A DNA stretch of 64,000 nucleotides from Dokdonella sp. (GTDB lineage Bacteria; Pseudomonadota; Gammaproteobacteria; Xanthomonadales; Rhodanobacteraceae), in assembly GCA_024707225.1 (NCBI GenBank), contig JANQAE010000002.1, forward strand, positions 372,001-436,000. The letters are read 5' to 3'. A program made the position numbers and the translations under genes. The notes below the pieces were generated by a model. The model was not told the DNA's origin. It saw nothing but the letters and a program-made list of their open reading frames with translations, and made no database searches. Below, in pieces: positions 54,140 to 63,474 of this stretch; position 1 is the first letter of the stretch, and each line of letters begins with the position of its first letter.

Positions 54140-54838
54140 ATGCGCCGCGCCGACCGATTGTTCCTCATCATCCACGCCCTGCGCGGCCGCCGCACCGCGC
54201 TGCCGGCGCGGCGTCTGGCCGAGACGCTCGAGGTCTCGCTGCGCACGGTCTACCGCGACGTCGCCGACCTGCAGACCTCGGGCGTGCCGATCGAGGGCGA
54301 GGCCGGCATCGGCTACGTCCTGCGCAAGGGGGCCGACATTCCGCCGCTGATGTTCACGGCCGAGGAGATCGAGGCCCTGGTGGTCGGCACGCGCTTCGTG
54401 CGCGCGTTCGCCGGCGGCCGGCTCAACGCCGGCGCGCAGGCGGCGCTGCTGAAGATCGAGGCCGTGCTGCCGCCGGACCTGCGCGAGCGCGCCAAGCGCT
54501 CGCGCATCTACGCGCCGATGGACTGGAACGAGGCGCGCAGCGGCCTGATCGACCGCCTGCACCAGGCCATCGCGGCGCAGCAGGTGCTGCGCCTGGACTA
54601 TCGCGACGAGGCCGGACGCAGCAGCCTGCGCGAGGTCGAGCCGCTGTGCCTGGCCTGCTGGGGCGGCGTCTGGACGCTCGGCACTTGGTGCCGGCTGCGC
54701 GAGGGCTTCCGCAATTTCCGGCCCGACCGCATCGCGGCGTTCGCGCCGACCGGCGAGGTCTTCGTCGAGGCGCCCGAGCGCGGCATCGATGCGTATCTGC
54801 GTGCGTCCGGCGCCACTGCGGACGGGTTCGGCGGCTGA
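54140..54838 (+). CDS. HTH/WYL-domain transcriptional regulator (YafY type)
   Basis: A 232-residue regulator. The N-terminal HTH_11 winged helix is ADRLFLIIHALRGRRTALPARRLAETLEVSLRTVYRDVADLQTSGVPIEGEAGIGYVL. The WYL domain lies at about 130-225 (RLDYRDEAGRSSLREVEPLCLACWGGVWTLGTWCRLREGFRNFRPDRI). WYL domains bind nucleotides or small ligands to control transcription. It probably regulates itself and perhaps the DJ-1/PfpI gene upstream. The length is typical of YafY proteins. Confidence 0.92.
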   Translation: MRRADRLFLIIHALRGRRTALPARRLAETLEVSLRTVYRDVADLQTSGVPIEGEAGIGYVLRKGADIPPLMFTAEEIEALVVGTRFVRAFAGGRLNAGAQAALLKIEAVLPPDLRERAKRSRIYAPMDWNEARSGLIDRLHQAIAAQQVLRLDYRDEAGRSSLREVEPLCLACWGGVWTLGTWCRLREGFRNFRPDRIAAFAPTGEVFVEAPERGIDAYLRASGATADGFGG

Positions 54839-55042
54839 GGCCTCGGCATCGCACCGGCGCGCGGTACGCGCAGCGGCGATCGCCGCCGGGATACGGATCG
54901 GCGTCACCTGGCGAGGCGGCCGTAGGCGGTCTGCGCCAGGACGGCGATCGGGTGGCGGCGACGCGATCTTCGTGCCGTGCGAGGACGCATCGCGCGCCGG
55001 CCGCTGCACCGACGCGACGGCGCTCCGGGAGCGCAGGGACGC

Positions 55043-55690
55043 TCAGATCACGCGCAGCGTGATCGCCTTGAGCACCGCGCGCGTGCGATCGCGCGTGCCG
55101 AGCTTGTCGAGGATGTCCGAGACGTAGTTCTTGACCGTGCCCTCGGCCAGGAACAGCGAGCGTGCGATCTCCTTGTTCGAGTAGCCGCCGGCGAGCAGAC
55201 GCAGGATCGATACCTCGCGCTCGGTGAAATGCGTCTTCGGCGCGGCCTGCTCGCGGTAGGCGTAGCGCGCGCGCACCGGATCGGTCGCGACCGGCTGCAG
55301 CAGCGACTCGCCGCGGGCGACCGTGCCGATCGCCTCGATCAGGTCTTCCGGCGCCGCGTCCTTGAGCAGGAAGCCCTGCGCGCCGGCATCGACCGCCTCG
55401 AGCAGCAGTTCGCCCTCGTCGAACGTCGTCAGCAGGATCACCGGCGTGCGGTCGCCGCGGGCGCGCAGCGCGCGCACGGCGTCCGGACCGCCGAGCCCCG
55501 GCATGCGGATGTCCGACAGCACGACGTCGACCGGCGCCGCGGCCAGCGCATCGAGCAGGGCCGCACCGTCGGCGGCCTCGACGACGACGGTCACGCCGCC
55601 GACGCCTTCGAGCAGCGACTTGAGGCCGGCGCGGACCAGGGCCTGGTCGTCGGCGAGGGCGATGCGCAGCGGAGCGGGCGGGTCGGACAT
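55043..55690 (-). CDS. NarL/LuxR-family response regulator
   Basis: A 215-residue response regulator. The receiver has ALADDQALVRAGLKSLL, phospho-acceptor Asp60 in VLSDIRMPG, and LLKDAAPEDL. The LuxR-type HTH (about 148-208) reads FTEREVSILRLLAGGYSNKEIARSLFLAEGTVKNYVSDILDKL. It is encoded 7 bp after its sensor kinase gene and is the obvious cognate partner. The direct repeats at 56889-56927 in the divergent promoter region are plausible targets. Confidence 0.95.
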   Translation of the reverse strand: MSDPPAPLRIALADDQALVRAGLKSLLEGVGGVTVVVEAADGAALLDALAAAPVDVVLSDIRMPGLGGPDAVRALRARGDRTPVILLTTFDEGELLLEAVDAGAQGFLLKDAAPEDLIEAIGTVARGESLLQPVATDPVRARYAYREQAAPKTHFTEREVSILRLLAGGYSNKEIARSLFLAEGTVKNYVSDILDKLGTRDRTRAVLKAITLRVI

Positions 55691-55697
55691 GACGGCC

Positions 55698-56819
55698 TCA
55701 GCTCAGCGGCACGCGTGCGCTGATCGTGAAGCCGCGCTCGCTGGCGATGATGAGCGTGCCGCCGATCGCGGCCAGCCGCTCGCGCATGCCGGCCAGGCCG
55801 TGGCCGGTCGTCAGCGACCGCGCGCCGCGGCCGTCGTCGCGGACCTCGAGCACCAGCGCGCGGCCCTCCCGGGTCAGGCGCAGCCAGAGATTGGCGGCAC
55901 CGGAGTGGCGCGCCGCATTGGTCAGCGCCTCCTGCGCGACGCGCAGCAGCGTCTGCGCCTGCGCGATGTCGTCCACGCGCGCGTCCTCGGCCAGATCCAG
56001 ATGGACGACCGGTCGCGGAATCGGCGCGGCGAGCTGGGTGATCGCCTGGCGCAGGTCCAGTCCGTCGGCCTGGCGCAGCTGGCCGACCACGCCGCGGATG
56101 TCGCCGAGCAGGCTGTCGGCCAGGCCCGCCGCCGTCGCGACCGCCGGTGCGGCGCCCGGCTCGCGCGCGAGCAGTGCCAGCTGCAGCTTCAGCGCGGTCA
56201 GCGTATGGCCGGCGACGTCGTGCAGCTCGCGCGCCAGACGCAGCCGCTCGCGGTCGCGCGCGCTCTCCTCGAGCAGCGAATGGGTCGCCAGCAGGTGCGC
56301 ATTGACCTGCGCCAGCTCGGCGCGCGCCGACTCGGCGCGCTCGGCATAGATCGTCATCGCGGCCGCGAACACCTGGAAGCCGGCATGGATCATCGTCAGC
56401 AGCACCGGCGTGGAGCTGTGCCAGATCCGGCTGATGATCAGATACAGCGCGAGATTGATCGCGATCATCACCGCGACGAGGCCGCGCCGCGTCAGCAGCG
56501 ACGGCAACTGGGCGACCGCGATCACCAGCAGCACCGGGGCCAGGCCCTCGCGTGCGATCGTGCATGTCGCCAGGCCCAGCAGCACCTGCGCGACGACCAG
56601 CACGCGCCGCCAGCGCAGCGGCGCGCGCTCGTCGTCGATCAGCATGCCGGCGATCAGGCACAGGCCGAAGCCGCCGAGCAGACCGGCGATCAGCGGCATC
56701 AGCGCCGGCGGCGCGAGGCGGACGATGCCGAGGAGGATCGCGACCCAGGTCAGCAGGCCGGCCAGCGACAACGGCTCGATCAGGCGACGCAGGACGGGGC
56801 GGAAGGCAGCGAGAGACAT
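55698..56819 (-). CDS. NarX/DesK-type sensor histidine kinase
   Basis: A 373-residue membrane sensor. Five to six hydrophobic helices fill residues 15-160 with little periplasmic sequence, as in DesK-like intramembrane sensors. A short coiled linker leads to a HisKA_3 box with phospho-His200 (ARELHDVAGHTLTALKLQL). The HATPase follows, with RVAQEALTNAARHSGA, VRDDGRGA and GHGLAGMRERLAAIGG. Such sensors detect membrane or envelope state. It precedes its NarL-type regulator by 7 bp. The divergent DUF2141/carotenoid oxygenase genes may be its targets. Confidence 0.93.
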   Translation of the reverse strand: MSLAAFRPVLRRLIEPLSLAGLLTWVAILLGIVRLAPPALMPLIAGLLGGFGLCLIAGMLIDDERAPLRWRRVLVVAQVLLGLATCTIAREGLAPVLLVIAVAQLPSLLTRRGLVAVMIAINLALYLIISRIWHSSTPVLLTMIHAGFQVFAAAMTIYAERAESARAELAQVNAHLLATHSLLEESARDRERLRLARELHDVAGHTLTALKLQLALLAREPGAAPAVATAAGLADSLLGDIRGVVGQLRQADGLDLRQAITQLAAPIPRPVVHLDLAEDARVDDIAQAQTLLRVAQEALTNAARHSGAANLWLRLTREGRALVLEVRDDGRGARSLTTGHGLAGMRERLAAIGGTLIIASERGFTISARVPLS

Positions 56820-56888
56820 CGGGTGACCGGCGGCGGGGAGGCGCCAGCATCGCGGCTCGCCGCCGCGCGCTCAAGCGGTCGGCTGCCG

Positions 56889-56927
56889 AAGGTGACTTCC
56901 GGCAGGTCGCCAAGGTGACCCCCGGCA
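56889..56927. promoter_or_regulatory. Two 16-bp direct repeats in the divergent promoter region
   Basis: AAGGTGAC-N2-CCGGCA occurs at 56889-56904 and 56912-56927, period 23 bp (about two helical turns). They sit between the sensor kinase start and the DUF2141 gene and are candidate sites for the NarL-type regulator. Confidence 0.55.
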
Positions 56928-57000
56928 TCTGCCGGCACGGCGGCCGCGCGACCAGACTGGCCTCGTCGACACCGACCCCTCACCGCCCGGAGCCACCGCC

Positions 57001-57429
57001 ATGATCACCCGCACCGCATTCGCCGCCCTGATGCTCGCCGCCGCCGCCGCCGCCGCCGGCACCGTCGCCGCTGCCGATCTGACCGTCGAGGTCGCCGACA
57101 TCCGCGTCCAGGCCGGACAGCTCAAGCTCGCGGTCGTCGACTCGGCCGACGGCTGGGACGGCAAGGCCAAGGCCGTCGCCGGCGAAGCGCTGACGCCGAC
57201 CGGCGCGACCGCGACGTTCCGCTTCAAGGACCTGCCGCCGGGCACCTATGCGGTCCAGGTCATGCACGACGAGAACGGCAACGGCAAGCTCGACACCAAC
57301 TTCGTCGGCATGCCGACCGAGGGCTACGGCTTCAGCAACAACCCGCGTGTGATGCGCAAGCCGACCTGGGACGAGGCCAGGTTCGAGCTCGGCCCCGACG
57401 GCACGACCGTCGCCGTCCAGCTGCGCTGA
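57001..57429 (+). CDS. DUF2141 domain-containing exported protein
   Basis: A 142-residue exported protein. The signal peptide covers about residues 1-25 (Ala-rich, ending TVAAA). The mature part fits DUF2141: LTVEVADIRVQAGQLKLAVVDSADGW, FRFKDLPPGTYAVQVMHDENGNGKLDTNFVGMPTEGYGFSNN. The DENGNGKLD segment looks like a calcium-binding loop. DUF2141 is an Ig-like fold of unknown role, often encoded near carotenoid-related genes. Here a carotenoid oxygenase begins 31 bp downstream, so the two probably form an operon, divergent from a two-component system. Confidence 0.9.
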   Translation: MITRTAFAALMLAAAAAAAGTVAAADLTVEVADIRVQAGQLKLAVVDSADGWDGKAKAVAGEALTPTGATATFRFKDLPPGTYAVQVMHDENGNGKLDTNFVGMPTEGYGFSNNPRVMRKPTWDEARFELGPDGTTVAVQLR

Positions 57430-57460
57430 TCCCTGCCGACCGTATCTGCGAGGCCACGCC

Positions 57461-58967
57461 ATGAACCGCCGCCGTTTCCTCCGCGATCTCCTGTCCGGCG
57501 CCGCCGCGCTGGCCTGCACGCCGGCGCTGCTGCGCGCCGCCACCGGCAACGACGTCGCCACCGGCTTCGCCGCGGGCCTGCGCCGCCATCCGTGGATGGC
57601 CGGCTGGAAGAACATGGACGCCGAATCGCTCGGGCCGACCGCGGCGACGCTGCGCGGCCGCTGGCCGAAGGGCCTGGCCGGCACGCTGTATCGCAACGGG
57701 CCGGCGCGCTTTGAGCGCGACGGCTTCCGCTACGCGCACTGGTTCGACGGCGACGGCATGGTGCACGCCTGGCGCGTCGACGGGGACGGCGTCAGCCACC
57801 GCGCGCGCATGGTCGCCACGCCCAAGTACACGCGCGAGCAGGCCGCCGGGCGCTTCCTGTATCCGGCCGCCGGCACGACGATTCCCGACGCGCGCGCGAT
57901 CCGCAACAACGACGATGCCAACACGGCCAATACCTCGGTCGCGGTGATCGGCGGGCGGCTGTTCGCGCTCTGGGAGGGGCGGCTCGGCGTTCGAGCTCGA
58001 ACCCGATTCGCTGGTCACGCGCGGGCCCACCACCTGGCGCGAGGACCTGGCGCTGGCGCCGTTCTCGGCGCATCCGCTGCGCGATCGCGACGGCAGCTGG
58101 TGGAACTTCGGGTCGATCTCGCTGCTCGGCGGCGCCGGCTTGCTGATCTGGCACCTCGGCGCCGACGGCCGCCTGCTCGGCGCCACGCAACTGGCGACCG
58201 AGCAGCACGGCTATCTGCACAGCTTCGCGATGACCGACCGGCACCTGGTCTTCATTCTGATGCCGTTCCGCTTCAGCGAAGCCGGCGCGTTCTTCGAGCG
58301 CATGCATTTCGCACCGGACCTGCCGTGCCGCGTCGCCGTGGTGCCGAAGTCCGCACCGGACACCGTGCGCTGGTTCGACGTCGACTTCGCCGCGGTCTAT
58401 CACTTCGGCGACGCGTTCGAGCGCGGCGGCGAGATTCACGTGCGCGCCGTGCGCCACACCGACCCGGCCGGTGCGAGCTCGCCGATGGGCGCGACGATGC
58501 GCGGCGAGCGCGAACCGGCACCGACCTCGGGCCAGCTGCGCACGCTGCGGCTCGACCTGCGCAGCGGCCGCGCGCGCTGGCAGGCGCATGCCGACCACGT
58601 CATGGAATTTCCGCTGTTCGACCCGCGCACGCCCGGCGACCGCCCGGCACGCCTCTACGCGCCGACCGCGGTCGCGCCGGACGTGCCGTACTTCAACGCG
58701 GTCATGAGCTTCGATCCGGAGCGCGACCGCCGCCAGGTGCACCGCTACGGCGACCGCGTGCTCGCCGAGGAGCACGTCTTCGTGCCGCGGCCGGGCAGCC
58801 GCAAGCCCGGCCAGGGCTGGCTGGTCGGCACCCTGCTCGACGCCGACCGCGGTCGCTCGGGCCTGGCCGTGCTCGACGCCGAGCACGTCGACGACGGTCC
58901 GCTGGCCGAGGCCTGGCTGCCGTACACGTTCCCGCTCGGGTTCCACGGGACGTTCGCGGGTGCCTAG
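57461..58967 (+). CDS. Carotenoid oxygenase (RPE65/CCD family), Tat-type signal, one frameshift
   Basis: A non-haem iron dioxygenase that cleaves double bonds in carotenoids or stilbenes. The N-terminus MNRRRFLRDLLSGAAALA is a Tat-like signal. The first frame carries GTLYRNGPARFERDG and HWFDGDGMVHAW. It breaks in a G4 run at 57976-57979; with three Gs the text reads WEGGSAFELEPDSLVTRGP and the second frame continues intact. The iron-binding histidines expected in the family occur in SAHPL, GYLHSFAMT, GEIHVRAV and the terminal LGFHGTFAG. The repaired length is about 500 residues, as expected. It lies 31 bp after DUF2141. Confidence 0.85.
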
Positions 58968-59077
58968 CGGCGCATGACGCCGGCCGGCCTCGCGGCGCGC
59001 CGGTATCGCCGGCGCCGGATGCGTCACGCATGCCGAATCGATGCGATCATCGGGGCTTTGAACTGCAGGGGTTCGCG

Positions 59078-60844
59078 ATGCCCAGTCGGCGATCTGTTCG
59101 CTCGCTCTTCGTCATGGTGCTGGTCGCCGCCTTCGTCCCCGCGCCGGCCGTGGCCAACGACACCGACGATGCGTTCCGTGCGATCACCGCGCGCGAATGG
59201 ACCTGGCGCAATGCCGAGTTCGCGGGCGGCGACGACGAGGACGGCGAGGCTGCACCGTCGCGGCGGCTGCCGTCGGTCGATCCGGCCACGCACCAGGCGC
59301 GGCTCGAGGTCTGGGACGGCGTGCTCGCCGAACTCGACGCGCTCGACGTGGACGCGCTGTCGGAGGAGGAGCGCATCAATTACGAGGTCTATCGGCCGCA
59401 GGTCGAGAACCTGGCCGCGTCGGCGCGCTTCCGCGACTACGAGATGCCGTTCAACAGCGATTCCTCGTTCTGGTCGGATCTCGGCTTCATGACGCGCCGG
59501 CCGATGCGCAATGCAGCCGACTACCGCGCCTATCTGGCCCAGCTCGACGATGTGCCGCGCTACTTCGACGACCAGATCGCCAACATGCGCCGCGGCCTCA
59601 AGCGCGGTTTCAGCGTGCCGCGCGCGGTGCTCGACGGCCGCGAGGTGTCGATCGCGGCGGTCGCCGACCTGACCGATCCGGCCGAAGCCTCGTTCTACGC
59701 GCCGTTCAAGACGCTGCCGGCGTCGATCGCGGCCGACGAGCAGGCCGCGCTCAGGCGCGAGGCGGCCGAGACGATCGGCAAGCGCGTGATCCCGGCCTTC
59801 GCCAAGCTGCTGAAGTTCTTCCGGTCCGAGTACGTACCGAAGGCGCGCAAGACGCTCGCGGCCGAGGCGATGCCGGACGGCAAGGCCTGGTACCGCCAGC
59901 AGATCCGCGAGTACACGACGCTCGATCTGGACCCCGAAGCGATCCACGCGATCGGCCTGGCCGAGGTCGCGCAGATCGAGGAGGCGATGCGCGAGACGAT
60001 GCGCGAGGCGAAGTTCGAGGGCAGCTTCGCCGAGTTCCTCGCGTTCCTGCGCAGCGATCCGCGGTTCTACGCCAAGACGCCGGAGGAGCTGCTGATGCGT
60101 GCGGCGTGGATCTCCAAGCGCGTCGACGGCCAGCTCGGGCGCTTCTTCGGCCTGCTGCCGCGCGGGCGCTTCACGATCGTGCCGGTGCCGGCCGACATCG
60201 CGCCGTTCTGGACCGCCGGCCGCGGTGGCGCGACGACGTACTGGGTCAACACCTACGACCTGCCGTCGCGGCCGCTGTACAACCTGCCGGCGCTGACGCT
60301 GCACGAGTCGGCGCCGGGCCATTCGCTGCAGGGCGCGCTCGCCGGCGAGCAGACCGGCCTGCCGGCGTTCCGGCGCAAGACCTACATCTCGGCCTATGGC
60401 GAGGGCTGGGCGCTCTACACCGAGAAGCTCGGCCAGGAGATGGGCATCTACGAGACGCCGTACGAGGAGTTCGGCCGGCTGACCTATGCGATGTGGCGCG
60501 CCGCGCGCCTGGTCATCGATACCGGTATCCACCACAAGGGCTGGACGCGCGAGCAGGCGCTGGCCTATCTGCGCGACCGCACCGCGCTCAGCGAGCACGA
60601 GGTCACGACCGAGGTGGACCGCTACATCTCCTGGCCGGCGCAGGCGCTCAGCTACAAGCTCGGCGAGCTCAGCATCGTCGGGCTGCGCGCCGAGGCCGAG
60701 CGCGAGCTCGGCGAGCATTTCGACATCCGCGCGTTCCACGATGCCGTGCTCGCACTCGGCTCGGTGCCGCTGCCGGTGCTCGAGCGGCAGATTCGCCGGT
60801 TCATCGCCGAGGCGCGCGACAAGGCGGCCGAGGCGAGCGGCTGA
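59078..60844 (+). CDS. DUF885 family exported protein (putative metallopeptidase-like)
   Basis: A 588-residue exported protein. The signal peptide covers about residues 1-26 (SLFVMVLVAAFVPAPAVAN). The mature protein matches DUF885: RYFDDQIANMRRGLKRGFSVPRAVL, YEGGxL-type helices, and the signature LTLHESAPGHSLQGALA, an HExxPGH motif that looks like a zinc site. SAYGEGWALYTEKLGQEMGIYETPYEEFGRL then supplies the acidic third ligand. DUF885 proteins are long predicted to be peptidases. The start at 59078 has CAGGGG upstream. The frame happens to be open through from the upstream carotenoid oxygenase frame, but the signal peptide marks the true start. Confidence 0.9.
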   Translation: MPSRRSVRSLFVMVLVAAFVPAPAVANDTDDAFRAITAREWTWRNAEFAGGDDEDGEAAPSRRLPSVDPATHQARLEVWDGVLAELDALDVDALSEEERINYEVYRPQVENLAASARFRDYEMPFNSDSSFWSDLGFMTRRPMRNAADYRAYLAQLDDVPRYFDDQIANMRRGLKRGFSVPRAVLDGREVSIAAVADLTDPAEASFYAPFKTLPASIAADEQAALRREAAETIGKRVIPAFAKLLKFFRSEYVPKARKTLAAEAMPDGKAWYRQQIREYTTLDLDPEAIHAIGLAEVAQIEEAMRETMREAKFEGSFAEFLAFLRSDPRFYAKTPEELLMRAAWISKRVDGQLGRFFGLLPRGRFTIVPVPADIAPFWTAGRGGATTYWVNTYDLPSRPLYNLPALTLHESAPGHSLQGALAGEQTGLPAFRRKTYISAYGEGWALYTEKLGQEMGIYETPYEEFGRLTYAMWRAARLVIDTGIHHKGWTREQALAYLRDRTALSEHEVTTEVDRYISWPAQALSYKLGELSIVGLRAEAERELGEHFDIRAFHDAVLALGSVPLPVLERQIRRFIAEARDKAAEASG

Positions 60845-61075
60845 GGCGAGCGCGCGTATCCGCGGACGACGCTGTCCGCGCAAGCCGGTCGCATGCGGCG
60901 CGCAGCGGCCAGCGTGCGTGAGCGTCGGACTGCTCGCATCGGCCGAGATCGTGCACGGGGCGGCCGTCCTGCGCACCGTGAACGCGCAGCGGCCGGTGTT
61001 GTCCGGGCGTCGAGCCCGGTTGCGCACGGCCCGGCCGGATGCGGCGCCGCGGACGGCTCCGCGTAGTGCGATCGC

Positions 61076-61642
61076 TCAGTCGCGCCCGGCCAGCGGACCC
61101 ATGTAGAGCCGGTAGTAGGCGAGCTCGGCGATCGAGTCGCGGACGTCGCTGAGCGCCGTATGCGCGGCTTCCTTGACGAAGCCGCGTCCGATCTCGGGCG
61201 ACCAGCGCCGCACCAGTTCCTTGATCGTCGAGACGTCGAGGTTGCGGTAGTGGAAGTAGCGCTCGAGCCGCGGCATCAGCCGGTGCAGGAAGCGGCGGTC
61301 CTGGCAGATCGAGTTGCCGCACATCGGCGACTTGCCGGCCGGCACCCATTGCGCGAGGAACGCCACCGTGCGCGCCTCGGCGGTCGCGATGTCGATGTCC
61401 GATTCGACCACGCGCTGCCAGAGCCCGGACTTGGCATGCTGGTTGCGGTTCCACTCGTCCATCGCCTCGAGGCGCTCGACCGGGTGGCGCAGCGCGTACG
61501 CGGGCCCCTCGGCGAGCACGTTCAGATGCTTGTCGGTGATGATCGTGGCGATCTCGAGGATCGAGTCGCGGTCGGTGTCGAGCCCGGTCATTTCCAGGTC
61601 GATCCAGACCAGATTGTCCTCGTGCACCTGCGTCACCGTCAT
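61076..61642 (-). CDS. orn: Oligoribonuclease
   Basis: A 188-residue DEDDh 3'-5' exoribonuclease that degrades 2-5-nt RNAs, including pGpG from c-di-GMP turnover, in the cytoplasm. The catalytic residues are Asp15 and Glu17 ([11 protein letters not shown]), Asp115 (ICQDRRFL), His161 and Asp166 ([11 protein letters not shown]). The length is the family norm of about 180. It is an essential gene in many gammaproteobacteria. It appears monocistronic. Confidence 0.97.
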   Translation of the reverse strand: MTVTQVHEDNLVWIDLEMTGLDTDRDSILEIATIITDKHLNVLAEGPAYALRHPVERLEAMDEWNRNQHAKSGLWQRVVESDIDIATAEARTVAFLAQWVPAGKSPMCGNSICQDRRFLHRLMPRLERYFHYRNLDVSTIKELVRRWSPEIGRGFVKEAAHTALSDVRDSIAELAYYRLYMGPLAGRD

Positions 61643-61798
61643 CGCGTCTCGCCCTTCGGAACGGAGCCCTATTCTGCCTGCAGCCGCGGGGGGCGCAAAG
61701 AAAATGCGGCCGGTGCCTTCCGTGGCCCCGGCCGCTCGGGGTAACCATGGCGAAAGAGCACCCGCGCCGTCCGTGGCACGGGCACCCGGGAAAGCGGC

Positions 61799-63260
61799 TC
61801 AGCGCGGCTCGAAGTCGCCGAGGAAGATCCGGTCCGCCCCGTACTCGTAGGCGCCGATGTCGGGCCGGGCGGCGGCGGTATTGGCCTGGTTCGGGTCGCT
61901 CCAGGCGCGGACGAAGCCGGGGCCGCGCTGGTCGGTGGTCAGGCCGCCCGGGTTGGAGCCGGCGTCGATCGCCGGGCTGGTACGTGCCAGCGCGTGCACC
62001 GGGACGAAGCCGAGGCCGCCGCCGTGCATCGCCAGCGGCCGCAGCTCGCGCGTCGGTCGCGAACCGGTTGGCGACCGACTCGCCGTTGATCGCGCCGGCC
62101 TCCGGCAGCGTGTGGAACAGCGAGTGGCGCACATGCACCGTGCTCGGGTTCTGCGGCGAGGTCGAGGCATGCGACAGGTCGGTCGCCGGCGTCGCGCTGG
62201 TGCCGTTGGTGTTGTGGTTGAACAGCGTGCTCTCGATCGTCACCGTCGTGGCGGTGCCGGACACCCACAAGGCGCCGCCCGCGCCGACCGGATCGGAGTA
62301 GGTCGGACCGTTCTTGTTGTAGGCGAACGTGCTGTTGCGGATCACCGTGTTGCCGCCGGTCAGCGACAGGGCGCTGGCGCGTCCGGACTGGTGGCGCGAT
62401 CGGTTGTCCGAGAACGTCGTGTTCTCGATGACCGCGCCGGGGTCGCCGGGATTGTTCGACACGGTCAGCTCGAGGCCGCCGCCGTGCGGCTGCCCGGTCG
62501 AGTTGGCGAAGAACGTGCTGTTGGCGATGCGCAGGCTGGTGACGGTGTTGATCGCCGCGCCGCCGCCGGTATGGTCGGCCCAGTTGTCCTGGACCAGCGT
62601 GTCGCTGATCACCACGTTCACGCGCGGCGAGCTCAGGCGCATGCCGCCGCCGAACGCGGCGCGATTGCCGGCGATGAAGCTGCGCGTGATCGTCGCGGTG
62701 CCGGCGGTGAAGTAGATGCCGCCGCCGTAGCCGGATACCTCCGAGGCGCGGTTGTCGGCGACGACGACGCCGTCGAGGCCGAGGTCGGCTTCGGTCATCC
62801 AGATCGCGCCGCCGTGGTTGGTCGCGACGTTCGCGCTCAGCGTCACCGCGACCAGATTGAGATTGTCGTCGTTGGCCCAGATCGCGCCGCCGTCGTCGGC
62901 GCGGCCGCGCCGCAGCGTCAGCCCGCTCAGCGTGACCGTGCGCGGGTTGCCGCTCTGCCGCTGCACGCGGAACAGGCGCGTGGCGCCGTTGCCGTCGATC
63001 GCGAGCACGCCGGCACCGGGGCCCCGTACGTGCACGCTGCTGCCGATGCGGATCTCGCTGCCGAGCACGATCGAGCCGGCGAGGCCGGCCTGGAACTGGA
63101 TCAGATGCGGCTCGCCGGCGCTGGCGTTGGCCTGGGCGATCGCCTCGCGCAGGCTGCCCGGACCGCCGTCGGCCAGGGTGGAGACCGTGAACGTCGCGGC
63201 GCTCGCCGCCGGAGCGGCGGCCAGCAGGGCGGTCAACAGGGCGGATCGGGCAGGTATCAT
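61799..63260 (-). CDS. Exported right-handed beta-helix (choice-of-anchor Q) protein with IFLGDFEPR tail, one frameshift
   Basis: An exported protein of about 486 residues. The signal peptide ends near PAASA (residue 21). The body is a parallel beta-helix with repeated GGAIW, GGGIYF, GGGMRLSS, GGGAAIN and GGGLELT turns and NSTF/NTTF strands, as in pectate-lyase-like and polymorphic outer-membrane proteins. The frame breaks near 62050: one frame ends ANRFATD and the other resumes as RELRPLAMHGGGLG. It continues through SPAIDAGSN and DIGAYEYG, the choice-of-anchor Q ending. The last residues, DRIFLGDFEPR, resemble the IFxxGFE tail. One extra base explains the break. Confidence 0.82.
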
Positions 63261-63314
63261 GCGGGCACTCCGTTACAAGTAGCGTTGTGGACTTGAAGTC
63301 CGGTCCATTCGGGA

Positions 63315-63328
63315 CTGGTCCGGACCAG
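63315..63328. promoter_or_regulatory. 14-bp palindrome in the divergent promoter region
   Basis: CTGGTCCGGACCAG is a perfect palindrome 55 bp upstream of the beta-helix gene. A further GGTCCGGT half-site lies at 63332-63339. It could be an operator for the divergent sigma factor or beta-helix gene. Confidence 0.4.
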
Positions 63329-63474
63329 GGCGGTCCGGTACAAGGACGGAGCGTTTCGGGGCCTCCGGCCGGACTGCGACGATCCGGGACTTCTCGCTGT
63401 CCCTAACGTCGCGCTCGACGACCAGGACGCAGTCGTGCGGAATTTCCTATCAGTGTCCGAAGTCCTTCGTACTC

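Noticed and set aside
59078-60844. Reading the DUF885 gene as fused to the carotenoid oxygenase because one frame is open across both
   Set aside because: The carotenoid oxygenase continues in another frame to its own stop at 58967, and DUF885 has its own Shine-Dalgarno and signal peptide at 59078.
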